DNA of 64,000 nucleotides from Ameyamaea chiangmaiensis (GCF_025995235.1 NZ_BAPT01000048.1:1-64000); one strand, 5' to 3'; shown: positions 43,388 through 52,835, counted from the stretch's first letter. Notes: generated from the sequence alone by a model not told the origin. Made by a program: numbers and translations.

Positions 43388-43494
43388 GCAGGCGATGTAG
43401 CGAAGCACGCGGCAAATCGCCAGACCGACATGACGTCCGGGGCCGATTTCGTGGGGCTATGGTTCCACCTGCCGCCGCACTGGGCGGGACGGCC

Positions 43495-43522
43495 CTTGCG
43501 TTGAAGGGCGCACGGGCCATAT
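43495..43522 (+). promoter_or_regulatory. Candidate RpoH promoter ahead of hsp20
   Basis: CTTG (43495-43498), 18 bases, then CCATAT (43517-43522) fits the alphaproteobacterial heat-shock sigma factor pattern (CTTG-N17/18-C-x-TAT-like). It lies about 60 bases upstream of the Hsp20 ATG. Short motifs like this can occur by chance. Confidence 0.35.
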
Positions 43523-43583
43523 CCTGCTGATGCCGAATGCCGCGAGGGTCCGGCTGTTTGTCTCGCTCACTGGAGGAGGCCCG

Positions 43584-44090
43584 ATGTCAGGACGCCTGTT
43601 TACGTCGCCCATGTTTCTTGGTTTCGACCATCTGGAGCAGATGCTCGAACGCGCATCGAAAAGCGCGTCCGACGGTTACCCCCCGTATAATATCGAGCAG
43701 GTCGGCCCGTCGTCGCTGCGGATCACGCTCGCGGTTGCGGGTTTCGTCATGGACGATCTGCAGATTACGCAGGAAGACAACCAGCTGGTCATTCGCGGAC
43801 GTCAGACCGACGACTCGCAGGGGCGGATCTTCCTGCATCGCGGCATCGCGGCGCGTCAGTTCCAGAAGGCGTTCGTGCTGGCCGAGGGGATCGATATCGG
43901 CGGCGCGTGGCTCGATAACGGCCTGCTGCACATCGATCTCCACCGCCCGCAGCCCGAGGTGAGGATCAAACGCATCGAGATCACGCAGGGCACCACGGCC
44001 GCCGGGACGCCCCCCAAGGCGACGGTGGCCGAGATCGATGTGCCGCGCTCGCGCGCGCCGCGCATCGTGCGCACGTTCGATGACGAGTGA
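43584..44090 (+). CDS. Small heat-shock protein Hsp20 (IbpA-like)
   Basis: A 168-residue holding chaperone. GFDHLEQMLERASKSASDGY and PPYNIEQVGPSSLRITLAVA are the conserved N-terminal region of alphaproteobacterial class A Hsp20. The alpha-crystallin domain follows (FVMDDLQITQEDNQLVIRGR, HRGIAARQFQKAFVLAEGI, GLLHIDLHRP). GAGGAGG precedes the ATG at 43584. A DUF1150 gene follows, as in many alphaproteobacteria. A heat-shock promoter is plausible upstream. Confidence 0.94.
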   Translation: MSGRLFTSPMFLGFDHLEQMLERASKSASDGYPPYNIEQVGPSSLRITLAVAGFVMDDLQITQEDNQLVIRGRQTDDSQGRIFLHRGIAARQFQKAFVLAEGIDIGGAWLDNGLLHIDLHRPQPEVRIKRIEITQGTTAAGTPPKATVAEIDVPRSRAPRIVRTFDDE

Positions 44091-44167
44091 TCGGCCGAAC
44101 ACCGCATCAGTTTTGCAGGCGAGGGCATGTGCCGGGCAAGGCGCGGCCGCTCGCGGAGGATGACACG

Positions 44168-44440
44168 ATGAGAGTAACCACACAGAACGGGCGGGTTGTC
44201 CTCGGCGACGATCAGGCGGCACCCCGCGTCCGGCCCTTCAGCCTGCGGCACATGAGCGACGCGGAGATGAAGGCGCTAGGCCTTGAGCATATCGCGTATG
44301 TGAAGGCCGTGCGTGTCGACGGCGAGGCGGCGTTCGCCATTCACGCTGCCGACGGCACCCCCATGGCCCTGGCGGGCGATCAGGAAACGGCTTTTGGTGC
44401 CATTCTTGAGCACGAGATGGTACCCGCGCTGGTGCACTGA
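44168..44440 (+). CDS. DUF1150 family protein
   Basis: A 90-residue protein with the DUF1150 pattern LRHMSDAEMKALGLEHIAYV followed by HAADGTPMALAGDQETAF. GCGGAGGA lies seven bases before the ATG at 44168. DUF1150 genes regularly follow hsp20 in alphaproteobacteria, which suggests a shared stress role, but the function is unknown. The gap of 77 bases leaves co-transcription likely. Confidence 0.85.
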   Translation: MRVTTQNGRVVLGDDQAAPRVRPFSLRHMSDAEMKALGLEHIAYVKAVRVDGEAAFAIHAADGTPMALAGDQETAFGAILEHEMVPALVH

Positions 44441-44517
44441 CGGTCACCGGGTTCGTCGATTATGTCGAACGGAGCCGGGAGGACTGATCCCCCCGGCCGG
44501 ATGACGCCAGGCAGCGT

Positions 44518-45123
44518 TCAGTTCTGTTTTTCGAAGGCGGCGGCGATCGACAGCGTGACGTCGTCGCCGACCATCGGCACGTAGGTCTTCACCCCGAATT
44601 CGCTGCGGCGAACCGTGGTGGTGCCCTGGAACCCGACCGTATAGGCCTTGTCCATCGGATTGGTTCCGGCGCCCACGAAGGTCGCGTGCAGCACGACCGG
44701 CTTGCTCACGCCATGCAGGGTCAGAAGGCCTGCGATCGACGCCTTGTTGGCCCCCTCGGGCGTTACCTTGGTCGAGACGAAGGTCGCGGTCGGATATTTG
44801 GTGGCGTCGAACCACTCCGCCTCTTTCAACTCCCCGGTCAGCCGGTCGCTGGTGGTCTGTACGCTCGACACAGGGATCGAGACCTCCAGTTTCGTGCCGG
44901 CCAGATGCGCCGGGTCGAGGTCCAGTGTCCCGGTCGCTCCGGAAAACATGCCCGAATAGGCGGTAAAGCCGAAATGCAGCACGGAGAACGTGACCTGCGT
45001 GTGGTTGGTCTCCACGGCGTAATGCCCTGCCGGCACGTCGTGGGGCGCGGTCGCGGCATGTGCGGCGGGCGTGGCCACAGCGAGTGAGAGGGCAAGCAGG
45101 CCGGTCAGAGTGGTCGTGTTCAT
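44518..45123 (-). CDS. YceI-family periplasmic lipid-binding-like protein
   Basis: A 201-residue secreted protein. A signal peptide (LTGLLALSLAVATPAAHA) precedes the YceI domain: HYAVETNHTQVTFSVLHFGF, FSGATGTLDLDPAHLAGTKL, FDATKYPTATFVSTKVTPEG and RRSEFGVKTYVPMVGDDVTL. YceI proteins are lipocalin-like barrels that bind polyisoprenoids or amides. No cytochrome b561 neighbour, common elsewhere, is present. It follows the dioxygenase gene on the same strand by 42 bases, so they may be co-transcribed. Confidence 0.92.
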   Translation of the reverse strand: MNTTTLTGLLALSLAVATPAAHAATAPHDVPAGHYAVETNHTQVTFSVLHFGFTAYSGMFSGATGTLDLDPAHLAGTKLEVSIPVSSVQTTSDRLTGELKEAEWFDATKYPTATFVSTKVTPEGANKASIAGLLTLHGVSKPVVLHATFVGAGTNPMDKAYTVGFQGTTTVRRSEFGVKTYVPMVGDDVTLSIAAAFEKQN

Positions 45124-45165
45124 GCGTAATTCCCCTAGGTGGATCAGTCAGGGTGTGAAGGCTAC

Positions 45166-45993
45166 TCAGCCGAAACGAAACCCGGACAGGGCTTTTCCCA
45201 TCACCGTGTCGGCATAGCTGTGCTGGCCAGGGTCGCCCTGCGCGGCTCCGGCGGCGATCATCAACGGCAGAAGATGTTCCTCCCGTGGATGACAGGTCCG
45301 TGCGCCGGGTGCGTTTTCCCAGTGCAGCAGGGCGTCCTTGCGGACCTCCGGCGCGCTGCCCACGGCCTGGGCCAGCCATGCATCGAAGTCGCGGGACAGA
45401 GCATCGGTGGCCGGATTGCGTCCCACGAAGTCGCGCAGGTTGTGAAAGGTCATGCCAGTGGCGACGATCAGCACGTTCTCGTCGCGCAGGGGGGCAAGTG
45501 CGGCACCGGTAGCCCATTCGGCCGCCGCATCCATGTCATGCCGCAACGAAAGCTCCACGACCGGGATGTCGGCGTGCTCGAAGGCCAGCATGAACGGTAT
45601 GAACACCCCGTGATCGAACCCGCGCGTCGGGTCCTCCGCGCTCTCGATGCCTGCCGCGCCCAGCAACGCGCGCACACGGGCCGCCAGATGTGGAGACCCG
45701 GGGGCGGGATAGCGAAGGTGATAGGTGTGTTCGGGAAAGCCGCGATAGTCGTAGATCAGCGGCGGCGCGAGACCGGAGGTGACGGTCGGCACCGTCGTCT
45801 CCCAGTGTCCCGAGACGACAAGGATCGCCGTCGGCCGTTGGGGAAGGGTGGCCGCGATACCGCGCAGATACGCCGCCATCGTGTCCCAGATGTCCGCCCC
45901 TTCCATGAAGAAGCATGGACCGCCGCCATGCGGCACGAACAGCGTGGGTTGTCGTGTCGGGACACATGTGTCCTGAGGGGATGTGAGGCTCAT
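45166..45993 (-). CDS. Class III extradiol ring-cleavage dioxygenase (DODA/YgiD-like)
   Basis: A 275-residue non-haem iron or zinc enzyme. LFVPHGGGPCFFM, LVVSGHWETTVPTV, GFDHGVFIPFMLAF and ATGMTFHNLRDF give the metal-binding histidines of the DODA/LigB family. Homologues cleave catecholic rings such as DOPA or act on other aromatic diols. The ATG at 45993 is used because the seven extra upstream residues overlap the control region. Divergent from a LysR gene (46072) with a 78-base gap, a standard LysR-target layout; in many bacteria this pair responds to electrophiles or quinones. Confidence 0.9.
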   Translation of the reverse strand: MSLTSPQDTCVPTRQPTLFVPHGGGPCFFMEGADIWDTMAAYLRGIAATLPQRPTAILVVSGHWETTVPTVTSGLAPPLIYDYRGFPEHTYHLRYPAPGSPHLAARVRALLGAAGIESAEDPTRGFDHGVFIPFMLAFEHADIPVVELSLRHDMDAAAEWATGAALAPLRDENVLIVATGMTFHNLRDFVGRNPATDALSRDFDAWLAQAVGSAPEVRKDALLHWENAPGARTCHPREEHLLPLMIAAGAAQGDPGQHSYADTVMGKALSGFRFG

Positions 45994-46071
45994 GAGATCA
46001 GCTTGGCACGGCACTCCCGCTTCGATAATCGTGCTTCTGGCAAACTCAGTTCACACCAGGGGTATGAGACG

Positions 46072-46986
46072 TTGCTCGACCGGGTCACCAGCATGCAGGT
46101 CTTCGTGCGTGTCACGCAGTTGGGAAGTCTGGCGGCGGCGGCGCGCTCGCTGGGCCTGTCGCAGACGATGGTCACCAAGCATGTCGCGGCCCTTGAGAGT
46201 CGCCTTGGCGTGGTGCTGTTTCACCGCAGCACGCGACGCCTGTCCCTGACTGAGGCCGGGCGCCTGTATCTGGAGCGGTGCCAGCGGGTTCTGTCGGATC
46301 TGGACGAGATGGAACAGGAGGTCGCCCTTGAGGGAGGGGAGCCGCGCGGGACCTTGCGTCTGAACGCGCCCGTATCGTTCGCGGTGCGTCATCTGGGGCC
46401 GATCCTGCCGGAATTCAGCCGGCGTTACCCGCTGGTCTCGGTCGAGCTTGGGCTTAACGACCGGCTGGTGGACCTGATCGAGGAAGGCTGGGATCTGACC
46501 CTGCGCATCCGCCGCATGGTGCCCAGCAGCCTGCGGGCGCGAAAGCTGGCCTCAATCCGCATGGTGGTGTGCGCGGCGCCGTCCTATCTCGACCGTCACG
46601 GCACGCCGGCGACTGTGGCGGAGCTGGAACACCATGTCTGTCTTGGCTACACGCTGAGCGACGCGGTCGGAGTGGGGCGCTGGCGGTTCGGGCCGCAGGG
46701 AAGCCGGTCGGTTCCGGTGCGCGGGTCGTTGTCGGCCAACAACGGCGATGTGTTATGCGCGGCGGCCATCGCGGGGCAGGGTATCATCTATCAGCCGCTG
46801 TTTCTGGTCGCCGACGCGCTGCGCGACGGCGCACTGCGTGTTCTGACGCTCGACGAGGCGCCGGTGGAGGAAGCCGGGTTGCATGCCGTCTACGCGCCCG
46901 CCGCCGTGGTGCCGCTGAAGGTGCGTGCGATGATCGCGTTTCTGCTGGAGTGTTACACGCCGGTGGCGCCGTGGGATGTGCTGTAA
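46072..46986 (+). CDS. LysR-family transcriptional regulator
   Basis: A 304-residue regulator. I start at TTG 46072 because LLDRVTSMQVFVRVTQLGSL matches the family N-terminus; ATG 46093 is the alternative. The helix-turn-helix is AAAARSLGLSQTMVTKHVAA (about residues 22-41), followed by LGVVLFHRSTRRLSLTEAG. The C-terminal effector domain starts near residue 90 (GTLRLNAPVSFAVRHLGPIL). It is divergent from the extradiol dioxygenase and probably controls it and yceI. Confidence 0.92.
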   Translation: MLDRVTSMQVFVRVTQLGSLAAAARSLGLSQTMVTKHVAALESRLGVVLFHRSTRRLSLTEAGRLYLERCQRVLSDLDEMEQEVALEGGEPRGTLRLNAPVSFAVRHLGPILPEFSRRYPLVSVELGLNDRLVDLIEEGWDLTLRIRRMVPSSLRARKLASIRMVVCAAPSYLDRHGTPATVAELEHHVCLGYTLSDAVGVGRWRFGPQGSRSVPVRGSLSANNGDVLCAAAIAGQGIIYQPLFLVADALRDGALRVLTLDEAPVEEAGLHAVYAPAAVVPLKVRAMIAFLLECYTPVAPWDVL

Positions 46987-46988
46987 GA

Positions 46989-47711
46989 TCAGGCTCTGGC
47001 CGATGCCACACCCGTCACCCGTTCGGCCATCGCACCGAAGATCAGGCCGAGGCCCGACCAGAGTACCAGTTGCATCCCGATCGCGGCTTCGCGGAAACGC
47101 CAGAGCGTCAGGGCAGGGAAGTTGGCGGGAACTTCGCTGATGTCCGGCAGGCTGGTCTGGAAGGCGACCGCCAACACGGCATAGATCGCAACGCCGCCCA
47201 ACGTGGCATTCCACACGCCGAGACGCGTCACGAGGTGACGCCCCGCCAGAGTTCCGAGCACCATGGCGCACAGGCTGAAGACAATCATTTCAGCATAGGT
47301 GGCGGTCCGCAGACCGATCGTCGCGGCATTGCCGACCGCAGGCGGATTGGGCGGGTATTTCAGGTCCGGGACCAGTACCACCGCGACAAACCCCGCCAGC
47401 GCGAGGACGAGTGCCAGAAGGCGCGGCGGCATGCGGTTGACGCGCCCGTAGCACAGGGCGAACACGATCGAGAACAGACCGCCAAACGCCGCGCCATAGG
47501 CGAGCGCCGCGGTCAGAAGGCCGAGGCCGGCCTGGGTCGCGCGGCTGAACAGCGCGGGCTCGGGCGGCTCGCCGGCGGCGGCGTCGCGTGCGGCTTCGAA
47601 CGCGATCGACAGCGCGACCTGCGGCTCACCGAACAGGCGCGCGAAGGCGAACGCCAGACAGGCGGCCAGCACCCCGGCGATCATGCCGCGCGCCAGAAGA
47701 CGCCCCATCAT
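46989..47711 (-). CDS. cbtA: CbtA family cobalt transporter subunit
   Basis: A 240-residue inner-membrane protein with about five to six hydrophobic segments. LLARGMIAGVLAACLAFAFA, FSRATQAGLGLLTAALAYGA and FVAVVLVPDLKYPPNPPAVG are CbtA signatures, the last being the best-conserved family block. CbtAB is predicted to import cobalt for vitamin B12 synthesis. It follows cbtB by 13 bases. No cobalamin riboswitch pattern is visible upstream of the pair. Confidence 0.9.
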   Translation of the reverse strand: MMGRLLARGMIAGVLAACLAFAFARLFGEPQVALSIAFEAARDAAAGEPPEPALFSRATQAGLGLLTAALAYGAAFGGLFSIVFALCYGRVNRMPPRLLALVLALAGFVAVVLVPDLKYPPNPPAVGNAATIGLRTATYAEMIVFSLCAMVLGTLAGRHLVTRLGVWNATLGGVAIYAVLAVAFQTSLPDISEVPANFPALTLWRFREAAIGMQLVLWSGLGLIFGAMAERVTGVASARA

Positions 47712-47724
47712 CAGAAATCAGCCC

Positions 47725-47946
47725 TCAGTGACAGGGGAAACCCAGAAGATGACGGCCGTCATGGACGAATTCATGCACGGCGTGACCGGAGACAAGGGAC
47801 GTCGCGCCTTGTTCCGCACCAACGAAATACAGGGCGACCAGCGCCAGCAGCGTCCCGAACACCGCCCACGGCACGATGGCCCGCAGAGGGATCGTCTCGA
47901 TCATGCGATCGTTGAAGGCGGAAGAAACGTGGGCTGTAATCGTCAT
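47725..47946 (-). CDS. cbtB: CbtB cobalt transporter subunit
   Basis: A 73-residue protein with one hydrophobic segment (AIVPWAVFGTLLALVALYFV) and a histidine-rich C-terminus (HAVHEFVHDGRHLLGFPCH) that would bind cobalt. Size and layout match CbtB. GGAACGGA precedes the ATG. It heads the cbtBA pair. The 81-base space upstream is too short for a full cobalamin riboswitch. Confidence 0.9.
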   Translation of the reverse strand: MTITAHVSSAFNDRMIETIPLRAIVPWAVFGTLLALVALYFVGAEQGATSLVSGHAVHEFVHDGRHLLGFPCH

Positions 47947-48027
47947 GACATCCGTTCCCGGGTCGGCGTAGGGCAGGCGTTTTGTGTATCGGCTCGCGGG
48001 TGGTCACGTCAAATCAGCCGCCGCGGC

Positions 48028-48534
48028 TCAGTCAGTTGCAGGGTCGGGTAGGGCGTAATCGGCCGCCGTCAGACCCAGCTGCGTGCACAGGGCCCGGACG
48101 ACCACGTCGTGATCGTCGCGCTGTGGCAGGCCCGAGACCGTGATCGAGCCGATCACGCCCGTGCCGCGCAGGATCAGGGGAAAGCTGCCGCCATGTGCGG
48201 CATAGTCGGCGACGGAGAGTCCATAACGGGTCTCCAGCGTCTCGTTCTGAAGCGCGAGTTCCAGCCCGATGGCGTAGCTGCTGCGGTGGTGGCGCTCGAC
48301 CGTGTTGCGCTTGCGCCGGACCCATTCGAAATTGTCGGGGACGGAGCCCGGCAGCGCTGCGACGAACAGCGGGCGGGTCGTCGAGCGGATCTCGATGACG
48401 ATCGGCCACGCGCTGTCGTGACCCCATGCGCGCAGCAGGGTGCCGAGGGTCCATGCGGCATCCTCGTCGAAACGGTCGAACTGCAGGTCGTGTTCCTGCC
48501 GTGCGATTGTCCGTAGATCGTCGGTCAGCCCCAT
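48028..48534 (-). CDS. UPF0303 (HbpS-like) family protein
   Basis: A 168-residue protein of the UPF0303/haem-degrading-domain family. LQFDRFDEDAAWTLGTLL at the N-terminus, FEWVRRKRNTVERHHRSSYA in the middle and DYAAHGGSFPLILRGTGVIG near the end are the family blocks. Relatives include HbpS-like and YBR137W-type proteins, some of which bind haem. Its start overlaps the end of the oxidoreductase gene by 10 bases, so they are co-translated. The true role is not known. Confidence 0.85.
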   Translation of the reverse strand: MGLTDDLRTIARQEHDLQFDRFDEDAAWTLGTLLRAWGHDSAWPIVIEIRSTTRPLFVAALPGSVPDNFEWVRRKRNTVERHHRSSYAIGLELALQNETLETRYGLSVADYAAHGGSFPLILRGTGVIGSITVSGLPQRDDHDVVVRALCTQLGLTAADYALPDPATD

Positions 48535-49592
48535 GCGGCGCGCTCCTGTTCGCTCAGATCGGGGGGTACGGCCTGGCCAGTTTCGGCGGCATGGCTGGCG
48601 GCTTCGAGAACGGCCATGACCGCCAGAGCCTGCAGTGGCGTGACCGGATTGGGGGCCTCGCCACGCAGGGCCGCAGCAATCCCCTTGTAATAGAGACGCT
48701 GGTCGCCTGGCACGGGCGGCCGGGATCGCGCACGGCCGGTTTCGTCATAGACCAGAACCGGGTCGGGGTCCGCGCCCCAGCTCGGGGCGCCGGGTCGCAT
48801 GCCGGCGACCAGCTGGGCTTCCTGTTGATCCGGGCTCGCTTTGACAAGGCTTCCGCGCTCGCCATGGACGACGAAGCGCGCCGTGCCCCCGGCCACGAGC
48901 ATGCTGGCATGCAGCACGACGCGACGTTGACCGTACTCCAGCACGACATGCGCCCAGTCATTGGCCAGCGCCCCGGACCGCTGCCGGGCGAGGGAGGCGA
49001 CGACCCGGTCGGGCAGCCCGAACAGTTGCAGCGCCTGATCGATCAGATGCGGGCCGACGTCGAACCAGAGGCCGCTGCCCGGGCCGTCCAGCTCACGCCA
49101 GCGCTGGCGCACCTCGGGACGGAAACGGTCGATATGGGATTCGACATGCGTGACGGCACCGATCTCGCCGTCGTCGATGGCCGTGCGGATGTTCAGGAAG
49201 TCGCTGTCCCAGCGCCGGTTGTGGAAGACGGACAGAAGGCGATCGTTCTTCGTGGCCAGCGCGATCAGGTCGCGTGCTTCGGGGATGTTCAGCGTGAAGG
49301 GTTTGTCGACGACAACGTGCTTCCCGCTTTCGAGCGCCGCGCGTGCCAGCGGAGCGTGGCTGTCGTTGGGTGAGGCAATGACGATCAGGTCCAGGTCATC
49401 GGCTGTTGCCGCGCGCATCGGGTCCGGCAGGACACGCGCATCGGGCAGATCCTGATGGACCTTCGCCGGGTTGCTCGACGCGACAGTGGTCAGAGTCAGG
49501 CCGGGTTCGGCGCCTATAAGCGGCGCGTGGAACGTGCGTCCGGCAAAGCCGTAGCCGATCAGACCGACCCGGATCGGGACTTGGGCGTTCAT
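48525..49592 (-). CDS. Gfo/Idh/MocA-family oxidoreductase
   Basis: A 355-residue NAD(P)-dependent sugar or polyol oxidoreductase. The Rossmann motif is VGLIGYGFAGRTFHAPLI (residues 9-26). The EKP-like catalytic block is HVVVDKPFTLN (K in DKP), and WFDVGPHLIDQALQLFG holds the later catalytic D and H. It resembles E. coli YdgJ. No pathway genes are near except the co-translated UPF0303 gene. Substrate unknown. Confidence 0.9.
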   Translation of the reverse strand: MNAQVPIRVGLIGYGFAGRTFHAPLIGAEPGLTLTTVASSNPAKVHQDLPDARVLPDPMRAATADDLDLIVIASPNDSHAPLARAALESGKHVVVDKPFTLNIPEARDLIALATKNDRLLSVFHNRRWDSDFLNIRTAIDDGEIGAVTHVESHIDRFRPEVRQRWRELDGPGSGLWFDVGPHLIDQALQLFGLPDRVVASLARQRSGALANDWAHVVLEYGQRRVVLHASMLVAGGTARFVVHGERGSLVKASPDQQEAQLVAGMRPGAPSWGADPDPVLVYDETGRARSRPPVPGDQRLYYKGIAAALRGEAPNPVTPLQALAVMAVLEAASHAAETGQAVPPDLSEQERAAWG

Positions 49593-49688
49593 CGTGTCGT
49601 CTCACTCCGTCGGAAGGTCCGGCTGGTACCATAGACATCTCTGGCGGATCGGTAAGGCCGGTCACGGGCAGTTGAACGAGACGCGGGA

Positions 49689-52600
49689 TCAATGGAAATG
49701 GCGCGCCCGCACGTCCAGAGGCTCGGTCCGTCCGGGTGTGCTCTCATCGTCGGCGACGGTGGCCAGCAAGGCCGAGAGGTCGATGATCTCGTGGGCCACC
49801 AGATGAACCACCAGCCCTTCGCGTTGCAGCCGGCCGCGCACGCCGATCATGCCCGAGGCCAGAACCGCCGGGCGGTAGGTTTCGAAGATGTCCGGCCAGA
49901 CGACGATGTTCAAGATTTCCGTCTCATCTTCGAGGGTCATGAAGATCACGCCTTTCGAGGTGCCCGGGCGCTGCCGCATCAGGACAAGGCCGGCACTGGC
50001 CACGCGGCGTCCATCCCGTGTCGCGCGGGCCTGGGCACAGGAGACGAACCCGCGCTCGGTCAGGGTCGCGCGCAGGAAATGCGCGGGATGGGCCCGAAGC
50101 GTGAGTCCGGTGCGGGCATAGTCGCGGACCACGTCCGCCCCCTCGCTCATGGGCGCAAGACGGGGGGGTGGTTCCTCGATCTCGCGGAGGTTTCCCGCGG
50201 CGGCGAACAATGGCAGGGGCGTGTCATGCAGGCCGCGGATCGCCCACAGGGCCTCGCGCCGCGACAGCCCGAATGCCGGGCGGAACGCATCGGCCGAAGC
50301 AAGATGGCGCAGGGTGTCCACGGGCACGTCCGCGCGCCGCCACAGATCGTCCAGATCGGTAAATGGCTGGCCGGCACGGTGTTCGACGATGGCCGCCCCG
50401 TGCGGGTTGGACAGCCCCTTGATCATCCGCAGTCCCAGCCGCACGGCGTAGCGCTTGCCCGGCTCCTGCGCCGGCCCTTCCAGCGTGCAGTCCCAGCGCG
50501 AGGCATTGACGCAGACCGGTCGCACCGTCACGCCGTGGGCCAGGGCATCGCGCACCAGCTGCGCGGGGGCATAGAACCCCATGGGCTGCGCGTTGAGCAA
50601 GGCGGCGAGAAAGATGTCGGGGTGATGGCATTTCACCCACGAGGACGCATAGGCGAGGATAGCGAAACTTGCCGAATGGCTTTCGGGAAAGCCGTAGCTT
50701 CCGAACCCTTCGAGCTGGCGGAAGATGCGTTGCGCGAACTCTTCGGAATACTTGTTGCGTCGCATGCCGTCGAGAAGACGCTGCTGGAAAGGTCCGATCG
50801 TGCCTCGGCTTTTGAAGGTTGCCATGGCACGACGCAGTTCGTCGGCCTCGGCCGCGGTAAAGCCGCCGCAAATCATTGCGATCTGCATGGCCTGTTCCTG
50901 AAAGAGAGGCACCCCCAGCGTGCGTTCAAGAACCGGCCTCAGCTCCGGCTTCAGAAAGTCCGGTTCTTCCAGTTTCTGACGGCGTCGCAGATAGGGGTGC
51001 ACCATGTCGCCCTGGATCGGCCCGGGCCGCACGATCGCGATTTCGATGACCAGATCGTAGAATTCCTGCGGCTTCAGGCGCGGCAGCATGGACATCTGCG
51101 CGCGGCTTTCGATCTGGAACACGCCGATCGTATCGGCGCGGCTGATCATGTCGTAGGTGGGCTTGTCCTTGTCGGGAATGGTCGCGACCGTAAAATGCTC
51201 GTCCTTGTGGACGGCCAGCAGGTCAAGTGCCCCACGCAGACACGTCAGCATGCCGAGGGCCAGGCAATCCACCTTCATGAAGCGCAGGACGTCGATATCG
51301 TCCTTGTCCCATTCGATGACCTGCCGCCCCTTGCTAGCCGTGGGTTCGAGGGGCACCAGTTCGTCAAGACGATCGTGCGTCAGAACGAAACCGCCGGGAT
51401 GCTGCGAGAGGTGGCGTGGCGCATCGGTCAGCGCATGGGCCAGATCGAGGGTCAGGCGCACCCGCCTGTCGGTCAGGTCAATGCCGGTCTGTTCCAGATC
51501 GGCACGGTCGAGACTGCGCCACCACCCCCACATGCGACTGCCGAGTTGGCGGATCACGTCTTCGGGCAGACCCATGACCTTGCCCACGTCGCGCAGGGCG
51601 CCGCGCGCGCGGTAACGCGACACGACGGCGGTCAGGGCGGCGCGGGTGCGGCCGTAATGATCGTAGATCCAGTCGATGATTTCATCCCGCCGGTCATGTT
51701 CGAAATCGACATCGATATCCGGTGGTTCGCCGCGTTCGGCGGAGACGAAGCGTTCGAACAGAAGATTGCTGCGGGTCGGGTCCAGCGCGGTGATGCCCAG
51801 CATGTAGCACACGGCCGAGTTGGCGGCCGATCCGCGCCCCTGACACAGGATTTCCCGCCGTCCGGCTTCCTGGACGATGGTATGGACGGTCAGGAAATAC
51901 GGGGCATAGGACAGCTGTCCGATGATGCCGAGTTCATGGCGGAGTTGACGTGCGATGGCGGGAGGAAGGGCAGCCCCGTAGCGCCGATGGGCACCTTCCC
52001 ATGTCAGTTCGGTCAGCCGGTCCTGCGCTGTCTGGCCCGGGCGGGAGACTTCGTCCGGATATTGATAGACGAGATCATCGAGTGAAAAGCGGCAGGCCTC
52101 CATGATGGCGATGCCGCGTGCCAGCGCTTCGGGAAAACGGGCGAACAGGCGTGCCATCTCCGCCGGCGGCTTGAGGTAACGGTCGGCGTGGCGTTCGCGC
52201 CGGAAGCCGGCGGCCTCGATCGTCGTGCCATGCCGGATGCAGGTAACGACATCCTGCAGGATCCGCCGGTCATGAGTGTGATACAGCACGTCATTCGTCG
52301 CGACGCAGGGCACGCCCTCCCGGCTGGCGAGGGTGGCCAGCGCATGCAGCCGCATCTGGTCGTTGGGGCGGCGTCGTAATGTCAGTGCGAGCGACGTCCT
52401 GTCGCCGAAGGTGTCTGCCAGCGTGCGAATCTGGCGCGCGCATGTGGCGTCCGCCTCGTCCGGCAACAGGGTGGCGAACAGCCCCTCAGCATGAGCGGCG
52501 AGATCGGAAAACGACAGCAGGCAACCGCCTTTTCCGGCACGTGCCTTGCCGATCGTCAGCAGGCGGCATAACCGTCCATAGGCGGCACGATCGGTGGGAT

Positions 52601-52835
52601 AGACCAGAACGGGCGCCATGTCGCTCAGCGCAAGGCGACACCCGGGCACCAGTCGCACGCCCTGCGCCCGGGCGGCGACATGGGCGCGCACCAGCCCGGC
52701 GAGGGAGCCGTGATCGGTGATGCCCAGTGCCTCGACCCCCAACGCCCGCGCCTGCGCGAACAGTTCATCGGGCGAGGAGGCGCCGCGCAGAAACGAAAAA
52801 TACGTCGTGACCTGAAGTTCGGCGTAACGCGTCAT
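49689..52835 (-). CDS. dnaE2: Error-prone DNA polymerase DnaE2 (ImuC)
   Basis: A 1048-residue C-family polymerase for translesion synthesis. The N-terminal PHP domain starts YAELQVTTYFSFLRGASSPD with ITDHGSLAG. The catalytic aspartates lie in PPDIDVDFEHDRRDEI, preceded by GRGSAANSAVCYMLGI. Helix-hairpin-helix and OB regions follow near the C-terminus (GVIFMTLEDETEILNIVVWP). It is shorter than replicative DnaE (about 1160) and lacks the beta-binding tail region of DnaE1. The ATG at 52835 overlaps the imuB stop. Third gene of the SOS cassette. Confidence 0.95.
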   Translation of the reverse strand: MTRYAELQVTTYFSFLRGASSPDELFAQARALGVEALGITDHGSLAGLVRAHVAARAQGVRLVPGCRLALSDMAPVLVYPTDRAAYGRLCRLLTIGKARAGKGGCLLSFSDLAAHAEGLFATLLPDEADATCARQIRTLADTFGDRTSLALTLRRRPNDQMRLHALATLASREGVPCVATNDVLYHTHDRRILQDVVTCIRHGTTIEAAGFRRERHADRYLKPPAEMARLFARFPEALARGIAIMEACRFSLDDLVYQYPDEVSRPGQTAQDRLTELTWEGAHRRYGAALPPAIARQLRHELGIIGQLSYAPYFLTVHTIVQEAGRREILCQGRGSAANSAVCYMLGITALDPTRSNLLFERFVSAERGEPPDIDVDFEHDRRDEIIDWIYDHYGRTRAALTAVVSRYRARGALRDVGKVMGLPEDVIRQLGSRMWGWWRSLDRADLEQTGIDLTDRRVRLTLDLAHALTDAPRHLSQHPGGFVLTHDRLDELVPLEPTASKGRQVIEWDKDDIDVLRFMKVDCLALGMLTCLRGALDLLAVHKDEHFTVATIPDKDKPTYDMISRADTIGVFQIESRAQMSMLPRLKPQEFYDLVIEIAIVRPGPIQGDMVHPYLRRRQKLEEPDFLKPELRPVLERTLGVPLFQEQAMQIAMICGGFTAAEADELRRAMATFKSRGTIGPFQQRLLDGMRRNKYSEEFAQRIFRQLEGFGSYGFPESHSASFAILAYASSWVKCHHPDIFLAALLNAQPMGFYAPAQLVRDALAHGVTVRPVCVNASRWDCTLEGPAQEPGKRYAVRLGLRMIKGLSNPHGAAIVEHRAGQPFTDLDDLWRRADVPVDTLRHLASADAFRPAFGLSRREALWAIRGLHDTPLPLFAAAGNLREIEEPPPRLAPMSEGADVVRDYARTGLTLRAHPAHFLRATLTERGFVSCAQARATRDGRRVASAGLVLMRQRPGTSKGVIFMTLEDETEILNIVVWPDIFETYRPAVLASGMIGVRGRLQREGLVVHLVAHEIIDLSALLATVADDESTPGRTEPLDVRARHFH

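Noticed and set aside
47947..48027. Cobalamin riboswitch ahead of cbtB
   Set aside because: The space is short and no B12-box-like GCCACTG pattern was seen.
49692..52085. Long plus-strand frame of 797 codons
   Set aside because: Exactly antisense to dnaE2, which has all family motifs; the composition is H/R/Q/D-rich and not protein-like.
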